Shown: piece by piece, positions 21,275 through 31,796 of the stretch
Layout: every line of letters starts with the position of its first letter
Position numbering within the stretch: the first letter of the stretch is position 1
Source: Entoloma clypeatum
Lineage: Eukaryota; Basidiomycota; Agaricomycetes; Agaricales; Entolomataceae
DNA: 64,000 nucleotides
Reading direction: 5' to 3'
Assembly (NCBI GenBank): GCA_963565915.1
Contig: OY751491.1
Coordinates: 2,046,001 to 2,110,000, forward strand
The notes under the pieces: generated by a model
What the model was told of the DNA's origin: nothing
The model's database searches: none
Seen by the model: only the letters and a program-made list of their open reading frames with translations
Translations under genes and position numbers: made by a program

Positions 21275-22144
21275 AGTCCATGAAGAAGCTAGGGTTCAAA
21301 AAGTGTTATTCTGATTCAGGTATATTTGTTCATATATCCACATATACCAGAGAGATGAAAGCCAAATTCATGGCAATATGGGAATCTCATGATCTTGGTA
21401 TTGCACGGGAATTCCTCAGAATGAGAATTACCTATAACAAGTGCACGTACACCTTGACCAATGTGCATACCTATTAAAGATTGCTGAAATGTTTAATCTT
21501 GAGAAGTTGAGATCAGTTGTTACTCCACTCCCTGCTTGGTATATTCCTATTCCCAACAGTGATGAAAATCCTGCTGCAAAGAGACACTCTTATTTCCAAC
21601 AAATAATCGGCTCCCTATTGTATATTGCCTTGGGTACTCGCCCAGACATTGCATTTGCAGTGATCAAACTATCTCAGTATTCTGCAAACCTAACTAATAA
21701 ACATGTGGAAGATGCTCTGTGCATCGTACATTATCTAGTCACTACCAAAGATTACTCCCTTGTGTATGATGGGGCATCTAACTCAGGCCTCATTGGGTAT
21801 TGCAATTCTGACTGGGGACAGATGCTCACAACAAAAGAAAGAGTCATTCTGGCATCTTTACATTGGCTAACTGTGCTATCTCATGGGTATCTAAAACACA
21901 GAAGACTATTGTGTTCTCTTCAACTGAAGCTGAATTCATGGCTCTAAGTGATTGTTCCCGACAAGCATGCTGGTACATGAACTTGTTTGGTGAACTAAAG
22001 ATGTGTGATCCTACTCCCATTCCTATCAATGGTGATAACCAGGGTTCCATCTTTATTGGACAAAATCCAGTCACTGAAGGACGCACTAAGCATATTGATA
22101 TAAGATATCATGCTATACATAATTATATTGAAGAAGGGAAGATT
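21275..22144 (+). pseudogene. Copia relic C0, RT end and RNase H
   Basis: Continues the 14525-14668 frame: MKKLGFKKCYSDSGIFVH, then IIGSLLYIALGTRPDIAFAV, then RNase H with IGYCNSDWG, TIVFSSTEAEFMALSDC and DNQGSIFIGQNP. Stops and frameshifts at about 21477 and 21850-21950 show it is dead, and the catalytic YVDD region is missing. It ends abruptly at the G2 LTR (22145). It is diverged from the intact Copia C2. Confidence 0.87.
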
Positions 22145-22545
22145 TGTTATGCTTAACAAACCGTTCCAAGGTTCGGGCAGAGTATGCAGGAAGTGGAAAG
22201 GTGAAGAGCAATGTGATTGCTAAATCTAAGGAATCTACTACAGTACAAGAGGTTTATATAGGTACTGATTATAGGCGGTAGCGGATGAGTCAGTACTGCG
22301 GAAGGCAGTGCACATGAGTCAGGCGACTGTGGAAGGCTATGTACAATGAGTAAGCTGGCTGCGGAAAGCGAGTCAGCGTGGGAGCAAAGTATACTAAAGG
22401 GGATGACGAAGTAATGTAGTGAGTCAGACTGGGAATCGAAGGTTGCGAAAGTAGACATTAGACATAGTAAGTTCATAAGAGGGCACCGAGTCGGGCCGAT
22501 AAGTAAAAGATATGACATGGTCCTCATACCGTAGAGTCCGTAACA
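22145..22545 (-). repeat. G2 3' LTR (type B U3), 401 bp
   Basis: TGTTATGC to GTCCGTAACA on the plus strand. The adjacent 22546-22556 (TGTTCCCCTCC) is the complement of the purine tract GGAGGGGAACA, the plus-strand primer site, as in G3 (48784-48795). Confidence 0.9.
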
Positions 22546-22579
22546 TGTTCCCCTCCTGAAGCTCTGTGTCCTCACAGAG

Positions 22580-22951
22580 TCATTGTCCCCATCCCTCATT
22601 GTTGTTGGGATCGGACCAGTTCGGGCTCTCCTTGAGGCTCCAATCATATATCAGCTCCTCGTTGATGGCAACGGTGAGTTCGAGGCCTTTGATAGCTAGC
22701 CAAATATGTCGATTTTCGATGACAAGGGTGCTGGTGTAATTTCCGAGAATTTGTTTCTCCTCGGGACTCGGGACGATGGGGAGGTTGGACAGCAAGTGGA
22801 GGCGGATATGCATCTGACAATGAAGGAGGTCGGCAAGGGAGGTTTTGAGGGCATGGGTCTGGTCTCTCATGGAGAGTGCTTCGTTCATGAGGGCGGCGAT
22901 GGCGGGGTTGATGTCGGTGGTGGAGGTGGAGGTAGTGGTGGTGTTAGACAT
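22580..22951 (-). CDS. Extra ORF (123 aa) between chromodomain and 3' LTR of G2
   Basis: ATG at 22951, stop at 22580, no introns. The protein has a Thr/Ser-rich start, a probable coiled-coil helix (IAALMNEALSMRDQTHALKTSL) and an Ile/Leu-rich middle, ending EGWGQ. A same-length ORF occurs in G3 (48390-48761). By eye I count about 13 silent and 12 replacement differences between them, an excess of silent change for the number of sites, suggesting past selection on the protein. I do not recognise the family. It is sense to pol and lies where envelope-like ORFs occur in other elements, but no signal peptide or membrane segment is seen. Confidence 0.7.
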   Translation of the reverse strand: MSNTTTTSTSTTDINPAIAALMNEALSMRDQTHALKTSLADLLHCQMHIRLHLLSNLPIVPSPEEKQILGNYTSTLVIENRHIWLAIKGLELTVAINEELIYDWSLKESPNWSDPNNNEGWGQ

Positions 22952-23153
22952 GGTGGCGAGGAGGGTTGAGAGATAGAAGAAAAATGGGGAGGCTATATTG
23001 GGCAGGGAAAAGACTAGAGCAGGGAACTCGGTGTGTGGTTGACTGGTGAGGTCGATACTGTCATGGGTTTTGAGAACTTGTCTTTTATCGTGGGCGAGAC
23101 GGGTTCTGCCGATGGAAATCACGGATCAAATCTTGAGCGTTCTGAACATTAGC

Positions 23154-26144
23154 TCAAGGTTCCCATGTGTTCTCTTCTGGGCCATATCCTTCCCACTGGA
23201 CGAGGTACTGGATCTTTCTGCGGAACTTTCGAGAGTCTAGGATCATAGACACAAGGTACTCTTCTCGTCCTTCGACAATGATCGGATCAGGGGCTGGTTT
23301 CTTTTTCTGGATGGCGTACTTCGGAGTTTCATATGGTGACAACAGGGTCTCGTTGAACACAGGGTGAATCATCTTCCAAGTCTTCAGAAGATCAAGAAGG
23401 TATGCGCTAGCCTCTTTCTTCTCTAGGACCTTGAATGGTCCATGTCGGAGTGCATCGAGTTTTTTCGAGGGGCGGTTAGTCCTGATGTTAGTCCCTTCCA
23501 ACCACACCAATGCGGTAGTTCCGAGACGGACTTCGCCGTGTGTCAACTGTCTTCTTCATCTGATCCTGTGCTTGTTTCAGCACTGCATTGGCTTCTTCTC
23601 GTGCCTGTTTGAGTTTTTTCAAGAAGTCGTTGGCCACCGGATTGGTATCTTCTAACACAAGTTCTCCCTTCCAAGGATGTAAACCATAGTTGAGGTAGAA
23701 TGGGGTGTGCTTCGTCGTCTGATGTTCTTTGCATTGTACTGGAACTCTGCAATTGCGATCCACTCAGCCCAATCATCCTGTAGATGGTTGACAAAGTTCC
23801 GTAAGAATGCTTCCATTTCCTGATGTGATTGCTCGGCCTGTCCATCGGTCTGTGGGTGGTATGCGGTGGACAGGTTCCTCTTGATCCCTAGCATGCGGCA
23901 GAGTATCTCCATGAACTTCATGGCGAACTGCGGTCCCCTATCGCTGATGATCTTCTTGGGGATCCCATGAAGCTTCCATATCTGATTCCAATAGATCTTG
24001 GCTAATCCTTCAGCTGATAATTCCACGGTTGTCGGAATGAGGTGAAGCATCTTCAAATGTCTATCCGTGATGACTAGAATTGCATTTTTTCCATCAGATT
24101 CTGGTATCAGTCCCACGACGTCAATTCCTCTGTCTTCCCATGGGTGACTTGGTGCTGCATGGGGATGTAGTGGAGCATGTCGCTTCTGTCGGTTGATCTT
24201 GTTGCGTTGACAAGTGTCGCAACCCTTCACATACTTCTTTACGTCATGTAGGATGGTAGGCCACCAGTAGGTGTGAGTGAGGAGTTCATGTGTTCGGTAC
24301 TGTCCTGGATGTCCAGCCACTGGTGCGTCGTGTGACTCGAACATCAATTCTTGTCGTAACTGTGGATCTGGCAGGACATAGACTCGTTCTCCTGCATAGG
24401 TGATCCCATTCTCCTGCTGATACCAATGAGGATTCTTTTTTAGGCCCTGAGCTACTTCTGTCTCCATGCGGTTCGAAGCCTTGATGCGTGTGATCCATGG
24501 GTTTTCAATGGTTGTGACATTTCCAATCTTGACGGAATCAGATGTTTCACCCCCTTCAAAGAATTGTTCCTCCGTGAACATCTCCATTTGTACCACATCT
24601 TCTGATTCCAACCATTTCAAGAATAGTCCCTCCTTGAGCATTTGGTCACTGTCTTGTGGTTTGAGTTCCGCTTCATACCAGGGTAAGTGCAATAGGATGT
24701 CCGCTTTCGCATTGGTCTTTCCGGGCACATGCCATAATTCAAAGTCATAGTCTTGTAACTTCATTTTCCAGCATCGCTGTCGTTGATTCAGGTCCTGAGG
24801 ACAACAGAAATATTCCAGGTTCTTGTGATCGGTCAAGATCTCAAAACATTCCCTGGCTTCAAGCAGATAGTGTCTCCAATCTTTCAATGCTTCCACGACC
24901 GCCAGGAGTTCCTTGTCGTATATTTCGTAATTTTGTTCGGCCGCAGACATGGTCCGCGACAAGAATGCAATGGGGTGCCATTTGTCGTTTTGCTTCTGAG
25001 AGAGTACTGCTCCAATTGCATAGCCCGATGCATCGGTTTCAACCCTGAACTGTCCCTCTGGTTTCGGTAATGCCAAGACTGGTGCCGATGTAATTGCCCA
25101 TATGAGACCTTCAAAAGCTTGCTGCTCCGTTGGTCCCCAAGTAAATGCCATACCGCCTGTGAGCGCAGTGAGAGGTTTCGCGATGTTTGAGTACCCTTCA
25201 ATAAATCGTCGATAGAAGTTAGCAAATCCAAGGAACTTCTGAACTTCCTTTTTTGATGTGGGTGCTCGCCAGTTTTGAATTGTATCCACCTTCTCAGTTT
25301 CCATCTCAACACGTCCCTCACCAACCACATATCCCAATATAGGACATTTCGTTACTTCCCATAAACACTTCTTCTCCTTTAGGAACAAATCATTGTCTGA
25401 TAGGATCTGTAGGATTTCTTTGGTGTTTCGCGCGAGTTCTTCCTTGGTTTTACCGATAACCACGATGTCATCCATGTAGATCATGCAGATACGTCGGTGG
25501 ATCTGGTCCCAGAATAGACTAGCCATCATTTGAGAAAATGTTCCCCAGGAGTTGCAAAGACTGAAAAACATGACCAATGGTTCGAATAATCCTTGACTGG
25601 TGAGGAAGGCAGCCTTCCATTCATCGCCCTCCTTAATCCGGATGTTGTTATAGCCCCACATGATGTCCATTTTATTGAAGTAGACCGCATCTTTCAGTAC
25701 GTCCAAGAGATTGGATATTCGTGGGAGTGGGAACTTGTCTTTGACCATGAATTTATTGACCATGCGGTAATCTTGTACCAATTGTTTGGAGCCATCCTTC
25801 TTGTTGATGAAGAAGCAAGGGGAGGCATAAGGGGATTTGGATGGGCGGATCTTTTCTGTTGCTAGGCCCTCGTCGATAAATGCGTCCAGCTCCTCTTGTT
25901 CCTTTTGTGTCATAGGATATGTGTTTCCTCCTAGTTCCTTTGGTGTGTCCGGTGTAAGTTCAATACCATGGTCCCACTGGGATCTTATCAAAGTTCTCCT
26001 TTTTGAAGAGATGAGCAAATCGTTCAACATATGAGGGTCGTTTGGTTGTGGGAGGTGGTGTGGGAGTGACGGCTTCCAAAATAGGGTCTCCAGGCTTCCA
26101 TTTCTGATCCGACTTTTTGGGTGCATCTTTGTCGCGCACCTCAA
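23154..26144 (-). pseudogene. G2 pol: RT, RNase H, integrase, chromodomain
   Basis: The 830-codon frame at 23652-26144 runs from RT (VQDYRMVNK, MDIMWGYNN, MIYMDDIVV) through RNase H (VETDASGYAIGAV) to integrase (SDRGPQFAMKF, DGQAEQSHQE). A one-base deletion near 23735 and an 8-base deletion near 23507 then shift frame; both are also in G3. The chromodomain (23154-23546 frame) has [32 protein letters not shown], then TGA followed by ANVQNAQDLI. An 11-bp deletion near 25978 separates the RT frame from the protease. In the integrase HAERLHQE-type motif E is retained as AEQSHQE. Confidence 0.88.
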
Positions 26145-26673
26145 TCATGCAAACCCGGTGTTTGCAACCATCAAGATTAATCCTGAAATCCGAGTGTTTG
26201 GTTCGGCATGTTGTTGGGCACCAGTTAAATGTTACCGCACCGGTTGTCCAATTGATTGTGGGGTTGTGGTGTACCAACCAGTCATGTCCCAAGAGCATGT
26301 CCGTTCTCCCAATGTCCAGTACCATTGCTTCCATGGTTTCCTGATGTGCTCCCAAGTCCAGCTTGACCTCGGCAAGTTGGCTCGCTTTCTGTTGTCGATT
26401 TGGTGATCCATCCGCATTTAGAATTGCTATGGGCAGTATTCCTCACGTGGGGAGGTTCTGTTCACGTACTATTCTGGGATGGATGCATGTGCGTTCACAT
26501 CCGCTATCAACCTCAGGTCGGATAACCTTTGGTCCTCGTCGTGTTTTGAGCTGAGCTAACAGCCTGATTTCTCGTCTTTTCGGAGGTTTATCTCCCTTCA
26601 CAATCTTAGTCGACGCAGCGGCTCGCTTGGCAGGGATGACATAGGTTCTATTGTCTGCAGTCATACAAGGCAA
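25960..26673 (-). pseudogene. G2 aspartic protease
   Basis: Two frames (25960-26355 and 26443-26673) cover the protease: EVDSGCERT active site near 26510 and LLGHDWLVHHNPTINW near 26285. A frameshift around 26440 separates them. Otherwise close to G1 (2770-3442). Confidence 0.85.
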
Positions 26674-26714
26674 GCAAGTCCATTTAATAGATAAGGGTCG
26701 CGACTTAGCGTCGT

Positions 26715-28092
26715 TTAATCAGACCCTTCTGGAAAATCCTTCTCGTCGGCTTCTAAGATTGTGGTTTCATCATTCTCGGCATCTTCCTCAGACACCTTCC
26801 TAACCCTTCCAGAGTTCTTCTTCGGCTTGCAGCAGTTGCGCGCGATATGGCCTTCTTGGTCACAGTTGAAACACTTGCGACCATCTTTCTTCTTTGGAGC
26901 GCTACAGTCTTTAGCCAGATGACCGAAGCGTTGACAGGTGTAGCAACGGGCTACTCCTGCTTTGTCGATCTCCATGGCTTTGCCCTGACCACCATAAGTG
27001 GTACCCGATCCGGTGTGCATGTCGCTGTCACCTCGGATGACCAGTGCATGTCCTTCCATCTGTCGTCCCTTGTTTCGGATCTCCTTTGCGTAATCGGTGT
27101 ACGTCTTGCCATCACTAGCCACTTGTTCAGAGATTCTGCGGTTGATGTTCTTCTCTAGGATGTATTTCCCAGTTTCTTCGCCAAGGTTTGACAGCTTCAA
27201 GAGTTCTTCAAATTCATCCAAGAATTCATCAACGGTGCATTTCTCTTGTTTCAGGACTTCGAGTCTTGCTTTGGCAGCGACCAACTTGTTGGCGATGGAG
27301 AATCATGTGGCGATATCATCGGAAAAACCTAGCCAGGTGATGTTCTCGTTGTCAACAGCAAGAGTGTCTAACTTGTTACTGGCCCAGTGTCTGCCGGACC
27401 CTTCCATCATATGGGACAGTACCGCAAGAATCTTCTGATCATCTGTGAGGCTCTTTTGGAACCTGATGTATAGTTTGGTGGCTTTCCACCACTCGCCAAA
27501 GGTGTATCTGTCCTTGAACATCCTGGGATCCTTGATGATCTTGGATGTATCCATTGTTTGTACTGCCGGGGCTTCTGCCATGTCTAGAGTCTGCGGAGGA
27601 GAAGAGGGGTCGGGTTGTTGGGATGAAGATGGGGTTCGGGATACAGGTAAGGATTGAAAATGAGTCCCTGTTCTAGGCATCTGTTCGATATCTGACTGTG
27701 CAGAGTCAAAAGTAAATTCATCAGGGGACTCGTTGGCAGAATCGGTGGCAAAACGTTCAGAGTATTTCCTCTGTGGTTGTACTCAATCTGTTGCTCTTTG
27801 GTGGTGAAGTGGGCGTAGATCTGTTGCTTTGAGTAAGACATGATGATGTGGCTCTGGGACATCTCAATGTGAGTGTCCTAATCTATCTTCTGATAATGGT
27901 TGTCTGGACACCGATAAACTCTCTGATCTCTGTGATCTGACCTGTCTGAGGTCCTTCTTGAACGCGAAAGCTTTCGAGTTCGTTCTGTCGGGCGTTGTAA
28001 CGTGCGATCTGGTGTTGTCGAGCAAGATGGATGCTCTCTGCTATCTCGCCATGGGGGCAATGCTCATCGTTGTCTAGTTCTTTGTCAAGCAC
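26715..28092 (-). pseudogene. G2 gag and leader ORF
   Basis: Same layout as G1: CCHC part at 26715-27284 (CYTCQRFGHLAKDC, CFNCDQEGHIARNC), TGA at 27303-27305, capsid part 27303-27680, then N-terminal frames with TAG at 27878-27880. A deletion of about 110 bp relative to G1 lies near 27770-27790. Confidence 0.84.
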
Positions 28093-28296
28093 CTGCTGTA
28101 GGATGCGACAGATCTCCGATTCGATGTACTGCTCGATGAGTGTAAAATCGATACTGTCTCGAGGACTTAGCTCCTCCTGTCGGGCTTCTGGCGTGCTGAA
28201 TGGGTTACTGGTGAAGTCTTCAAAGAAGCGCGATGTCTTGACTCGTCTGGTAGTTGCTCTCTTCGCTCTGGGCGAACCTAACGAGATTTAGCAACT

Positions 28297-28654
28297 TGTT
28301 ATGCTTAACAAACCGTTCCAAGGTTCGGGCAGAGTATGCAGGAAAGTGGAAAGGCAAAGAGCAAAGTGATTGCTAAATCTAAGGAATGTAGCTATGGTAC
28401 ATGGGGTTTATATAGTACTGGCTACGAGCGGTAGCGAGTGAGTCAGTAGCTGCAGAAGGCAGTGCGAAGTGAGTCAGACGACTGCGGACTGAGCAATCCC
28501 TACTGCGGAGTGCGAGTCAGCGCGGGAGCGGAGTATACTAAAGGAGAATGGTAGAGTAAAGGTAAATGAGTAAGCGGTCCGATGAGTCAAAGAAATAACG
28601 AAGGTACAATGCAAGGGAAAAGTGCGTAACATACAAACCGGTAAGTCCGTAACA
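28297..28654 (-). repeat. G2 5' LTR (type A U3), 358 bp
   Basis: TGTTATGC to CCGTAACA on the plus strand, close to the G1 LTR with a 24-bp shorter U3. The PBS AGATTTAGCAA sits at 28284-28294, two bases from the LTR. It is inserted in the Tc1 transposase frame. Confidence 0.88.
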
Positions 28655-29629
28655 CTCCCCTCAACCTCTGCAAGTCTCCCCACACCTTTCCAACCCATAC
28701 AACCCCAAACCATAATATTTCCTCGACTGTGCCCTGAACCTCTCTTTCAATAAGCCCCTCACCCTTCTTTTTCCAGACCCATTCCTTGCCATCTGACCCA
28801 AAACTGTTGATTTTGGTCTCATCTGACCAAATGACCCTCTTCCAGTCCTCCACTGTCCATTCCCTGTGCTTCATAGCAAATGCCAACCGCCTCTTCCGAT
28901 GTATGGCCTTTAAGAAAGGTCTTTTCTTCTTTGTTACAGCCTTGAATTCATGTTTTCTGAGAACCCTTCTCACAGTTTCTGGGGAGACAGGATTGGAGAT
29001 GACAGTGTTGATGTGTTTGGTAGCCTGCACAGCATTGGAGGCTCTCCCTGAGGTGATTTGTGAAAGTATGTTTCATGTGTTGGTGGGAGAAAGCTTGGAT
29101 GGACGACCACCAGAAGAGAGATTGCGATGAGGAAGAAGATTCTGAAGCACTCTGGAGACAGTTGGTTGGCTGACACCCAGGTTAGAGGCAATATGACGAG
29201 TGGAGTGACCATTGGAGGCCAGAGAAAGAATGTTTTCCTTGTGGGAAGAGGAGATAGGGCGCATGATTAATTATGAAGGCTGTTGAGGTTGGATTCTTCT
29301 TATACAACTTTCCTTGACAACCCATCAGAGTTCTATTCAAGTTCCATCAGTAAGTCATGACAACTGGTTACCATACAACCAGTAAAGCATTTGATTCTGA
29401 TAATTGCTATAGGTACTCACAAAACTGATTCAATGAGTTGCTGATTTAATTTAATCATATCTCCATGGATTCTGATCTAAATCATATGATTCCTTTATAT
29501 TCTGAAAGTCCTGAAGTAGGGCTTTCAATTATATACCAAAGATTTAATTCAATTGGTATTCTTTGCAGAGTTATCTTGAAGGTATTCAAAAAGCAACAAA
29601 CATTGAATCAGTTTTGTGAGGCACTGTAC
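28655..29629 (-). mobile_element. Tc1/mariner-type transposon, 3' half lost
   Basis: The N-terminal frame (29073-29264) has a helix-turn-helix (HSTRHIASNLGVSQPTVSRVL); after a frameshift, 28655-29030 has VSPETVRRVLRKHEFKAVTKKKRP and WSDETKINSFGSDG, where the D of WSDE is the first catalytic aspartate of the DD-E/D domain. The frame then runs into the G2 LTR at 28654, so the other two catalytic residues are missing. The right end is CATTGAATCAGTTTTGTGAG, then CACTGTA (about 29603-29629), with an inverted internal copy at 29416-29436. Insertion at TA is typical of the superfamily. Confidence 0.83.
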
Positions 29630-29654
29630 ATGTTTCCTGCAAAAACATGTATTT

Positions 29655-29817
29655 GTTATATCCATCTCCAAGTCTCCGATTCACTCCAATCATCCTCCAA
29701 TATTCTGAACATCTGTTACCTCCGCATCTCCGCATGTTGCCATCTTGCATTTCATATTCATAACTCCATGCCTTTATGCATTTCATATTCGTATTCCTGT
29801 TTACTTATTCAGATCCA
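29655..29817 (+). repeat. Fragment of the LTR family also seen at 51189
   Basis: About 160 bp starting TGTTATATCCATCTCC align with 51189-51350, with many substitutions, then end without an LTR terminus. Confidence 0.7.
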
Positions 29818-30949
29818 AATGACCTGTTTGTTTAAAAAGATGAACAAACAAAGCCTTTGAATGTGTGGATGAAAACTGCGCAATTCCTAGACAGACTGCT
29901 TTGCAAATTAATAGCACACAGAAGGCTATACAAAATAGCTGTGCTGTACAGGAGGCTTAGTATAGAATGGAGCCATGTTCATTGAAGATGTGTGGCATTT
30001 GAAGAAAATCACTGGTCTGGTAAAACCTGCAGTTTTCATATCAAGCGTTGCTGTATGGTTTAAGGCATAACACAAGTGCAATTCCAAGTCAAGAGCAAGT
30101 AAATAATGAATGCTCAACATTAGAATACATAATTGTAGTACTATACCAATATAGAATAATTTGAATGGTGACGTTGGTAGATTGTCAAAGTGCACCTCAA
30201 TGGAAGTAAAACCAAAATCCATTTGCTTGTTATCTTTTGGGCAATTGAAATATACATCTAATAGCGTAATTCCTGCCAAAGGAATAATCTGAGAAGGGCT
30301 CACATCAGTAAGTAGGCCACAATATCATCAAAACTCCAAATGTGGCAAAAGACCAACCAATGTTGGAACGTTCTGTTCATCATTCCTTGTGTTGGATTAA
30401 TATTTGGCTTAGAAACAGTGGGGGACACATGGGAATGAGGCACGCAAGAATGGCAGGAGACCTGTTGGAACGGCAGGAGACGCGCGGCAACAGGGAGAGA
30501 GGAACAACATGCCCAGCGACGCAAGGGAAGGACACCTCGGTTGGTGGGACATGCAACGAACAGACCAGGACACACGAGAATGGGGGAACACGTGACGACG
30601 CGCAATGACAGGAATGAGAGGGACGATGTGCCGGCAAGTGGGAGGGGAGGGACACGTCGGTTGGTGGGATACGCCGCGAGAACGGCGGAAGGCGTGACGA
30701 TGTGCGGAAGGATGACATGCCCTGCGGTGAGATGGGAGGGGAATATCGGCTGTGACAGCCTGTTTATTATATCAGAGTTTCGGCTGGTGCTCTTGTTGCA
30801 TTATAATGCGACGAGAGCACCTTTTTTTTAGCTTCGCATTTTAACGCGCATCAAAATTACACTGTCTGCAGTCTATAGCAGAAAGGCTTTGTTTCAAAAG
30901 GTGAACAAACAAAGCCTTTGGAACCGAAATATATCTGCACATACAAACA
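29818..30949. other. No recognised gene; AT-rich then GC-rich degenerate sequence
   Basis: A 125-codon minus-strand frame (29926-30303) has no recognisable motif. From about 30410 to 30750 purine-rich sequence repeats phrases such as GGACAC-TCGGTTGGTGGGA twice (30531-30548, 30651-30668), giving open frames on both strands by composition. AACAAAGCCTTT occurs at 29847 and inverted at 30881, a possible pair of short terminal repeats but too short to call. Confidence 0.4.
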
Positions 30950-31125
30950 CTCACAGTCAGGGAGGAAATACCACAAATGTAGCATGGAAAAATAGTCAAT
31001 CAAAATGGCTGAATTTTGATGCACTGCGAAATGCCCAGTAAAAATGAGTTTCCTTAATTGGAAATTAAGGACTCGTAACACACTTTCCATCTTTGAAGAA
31101 ACTAAGATTGTCAGCTGAGCCAGTG
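30950..31125 (-). pseudogene. Copia relic C1, segment after protease (left of Ngaro element)
   Basis: On the minus strand the frame reads GSADNLSFFKDGKCV and RSASKFSHFD, the GAG-pre-integrase type region of Copia elements, with several stops. It continues in frame from 36855 once the Ngaro element is removed. Confidence 0.65.
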
Positions 31126-31311
31126 ACTCTTTGGCTTCTGAGTTACTGCGAGGATAAGTCAACACGTCGGTTCACAACTAATATGTACATGTCAATAGAT
31201 AGTAGGTGGGACTAATACTATTTTTCGATGGCGAGAGAGAAGTGGGTGATGCCCCGTGAGGGGCTCCGACTAGCCGCGTTTCAGCGAACGGGGAACGAAG
31301 AGGATAGCGCT
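31126..31311 (-). repeat. Ngaro B2 repeat
   Basis: 186 bp, identical to B1 (31553-31738) but for one base. Its outer edge (ACTCTTTGG) is the element terminus. Confidence 0.9.
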
Positions 31312-31412
31312 GGGTGGGCGGCTAGATGCCGCACGGCGTACCTCTATGGTCCGGGCGGTGTCGCGTATTCGTGACTGTCTAAGGAGGGAATACAACAGGG
31401 TGTGGTGGGTGG

Positions 31413-31554
31413 GTCGAAAACGAGGCGAGGAGCTTATGAGCTCGCTCACGAGAGGAGCATGGATGTGGTGAGGACAGAGCCGATACCCGCATCCACGTGA
31501 CGCTGCCAAAGAAAAAATTCAAACGCGCTCGTGCCTCGCTTGCTTGATACTCAC
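31413..31554 (-). repeat. Ngaro A2 repeat
   Basis: 142 bp, two differences from A1 (36713-36854). Separated from B2 by 101 bp and abutting B1 with a two-base overlap AC, so the A2-B1 junction has the sequence a circular element would have at its joined ends. Confidence 0.9.
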
Positions 31555-31738
31555 TCTTTGGCTTCTGAGTTACTGCGAGGATAAGTCAACACGTCGGTTC
31601 ACAACTAATATGTACATGTCAATAGATAGTAGGTGGGACTAATACTATTTTTCGATGGCGAGAGAGAAGTGGGTGATGCCCCGTGAGGGGCTCCGACTAG
31701 CCGTGTTTCAGCGAACGGGGAACGAAGAGGATAGCGCT
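31553..31738 (-). repeat. Ngaro B1 repeat
   Basis: 186 bp, lies 58 bp beyond the recombinase stop codon. Confidence 0.9.
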
Positions 31739-31796
31739 CCCCAGGTGGTTAGGAGCCCTGTGACGCACGCTAGCCGAGTCGTACCCAGATTTTTAG

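Larger units (their letters stand above)
22145..28654 (-). mobile_element. Ty3/Gypsy chromovirus G2 with two different LTR types
   Basis: Right to left: type A LTR (28297-28654), leader, gag, protease, RT, RNase H, integrase, chromodomain, an extra 123-residue ORF, PPT, type B LTR (22145-22545). Flanks do not match: AGATT on the left inside a Copia relic, CTCCC on the right inside a Tc1 transposase. One reverse-transcription event gives two identical LTRs and a target duplication, so this copy looks like a recombinant between two insertions. Confidence 0.9.

Noticed and set aside
30300..30831. Several overlapping 60-112 codon frames with Cys and Arg
   Set aside because: Open on both strands in GC-rich, purine-biased degenerate sequence; no motif, no start context.
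29847..30892. Short inverted AACAAAGCCTTT pair as a possible MITE
   Set aside because: Only 12 bp, no target duplication that I could confirm, no family member elsewhere in the window.
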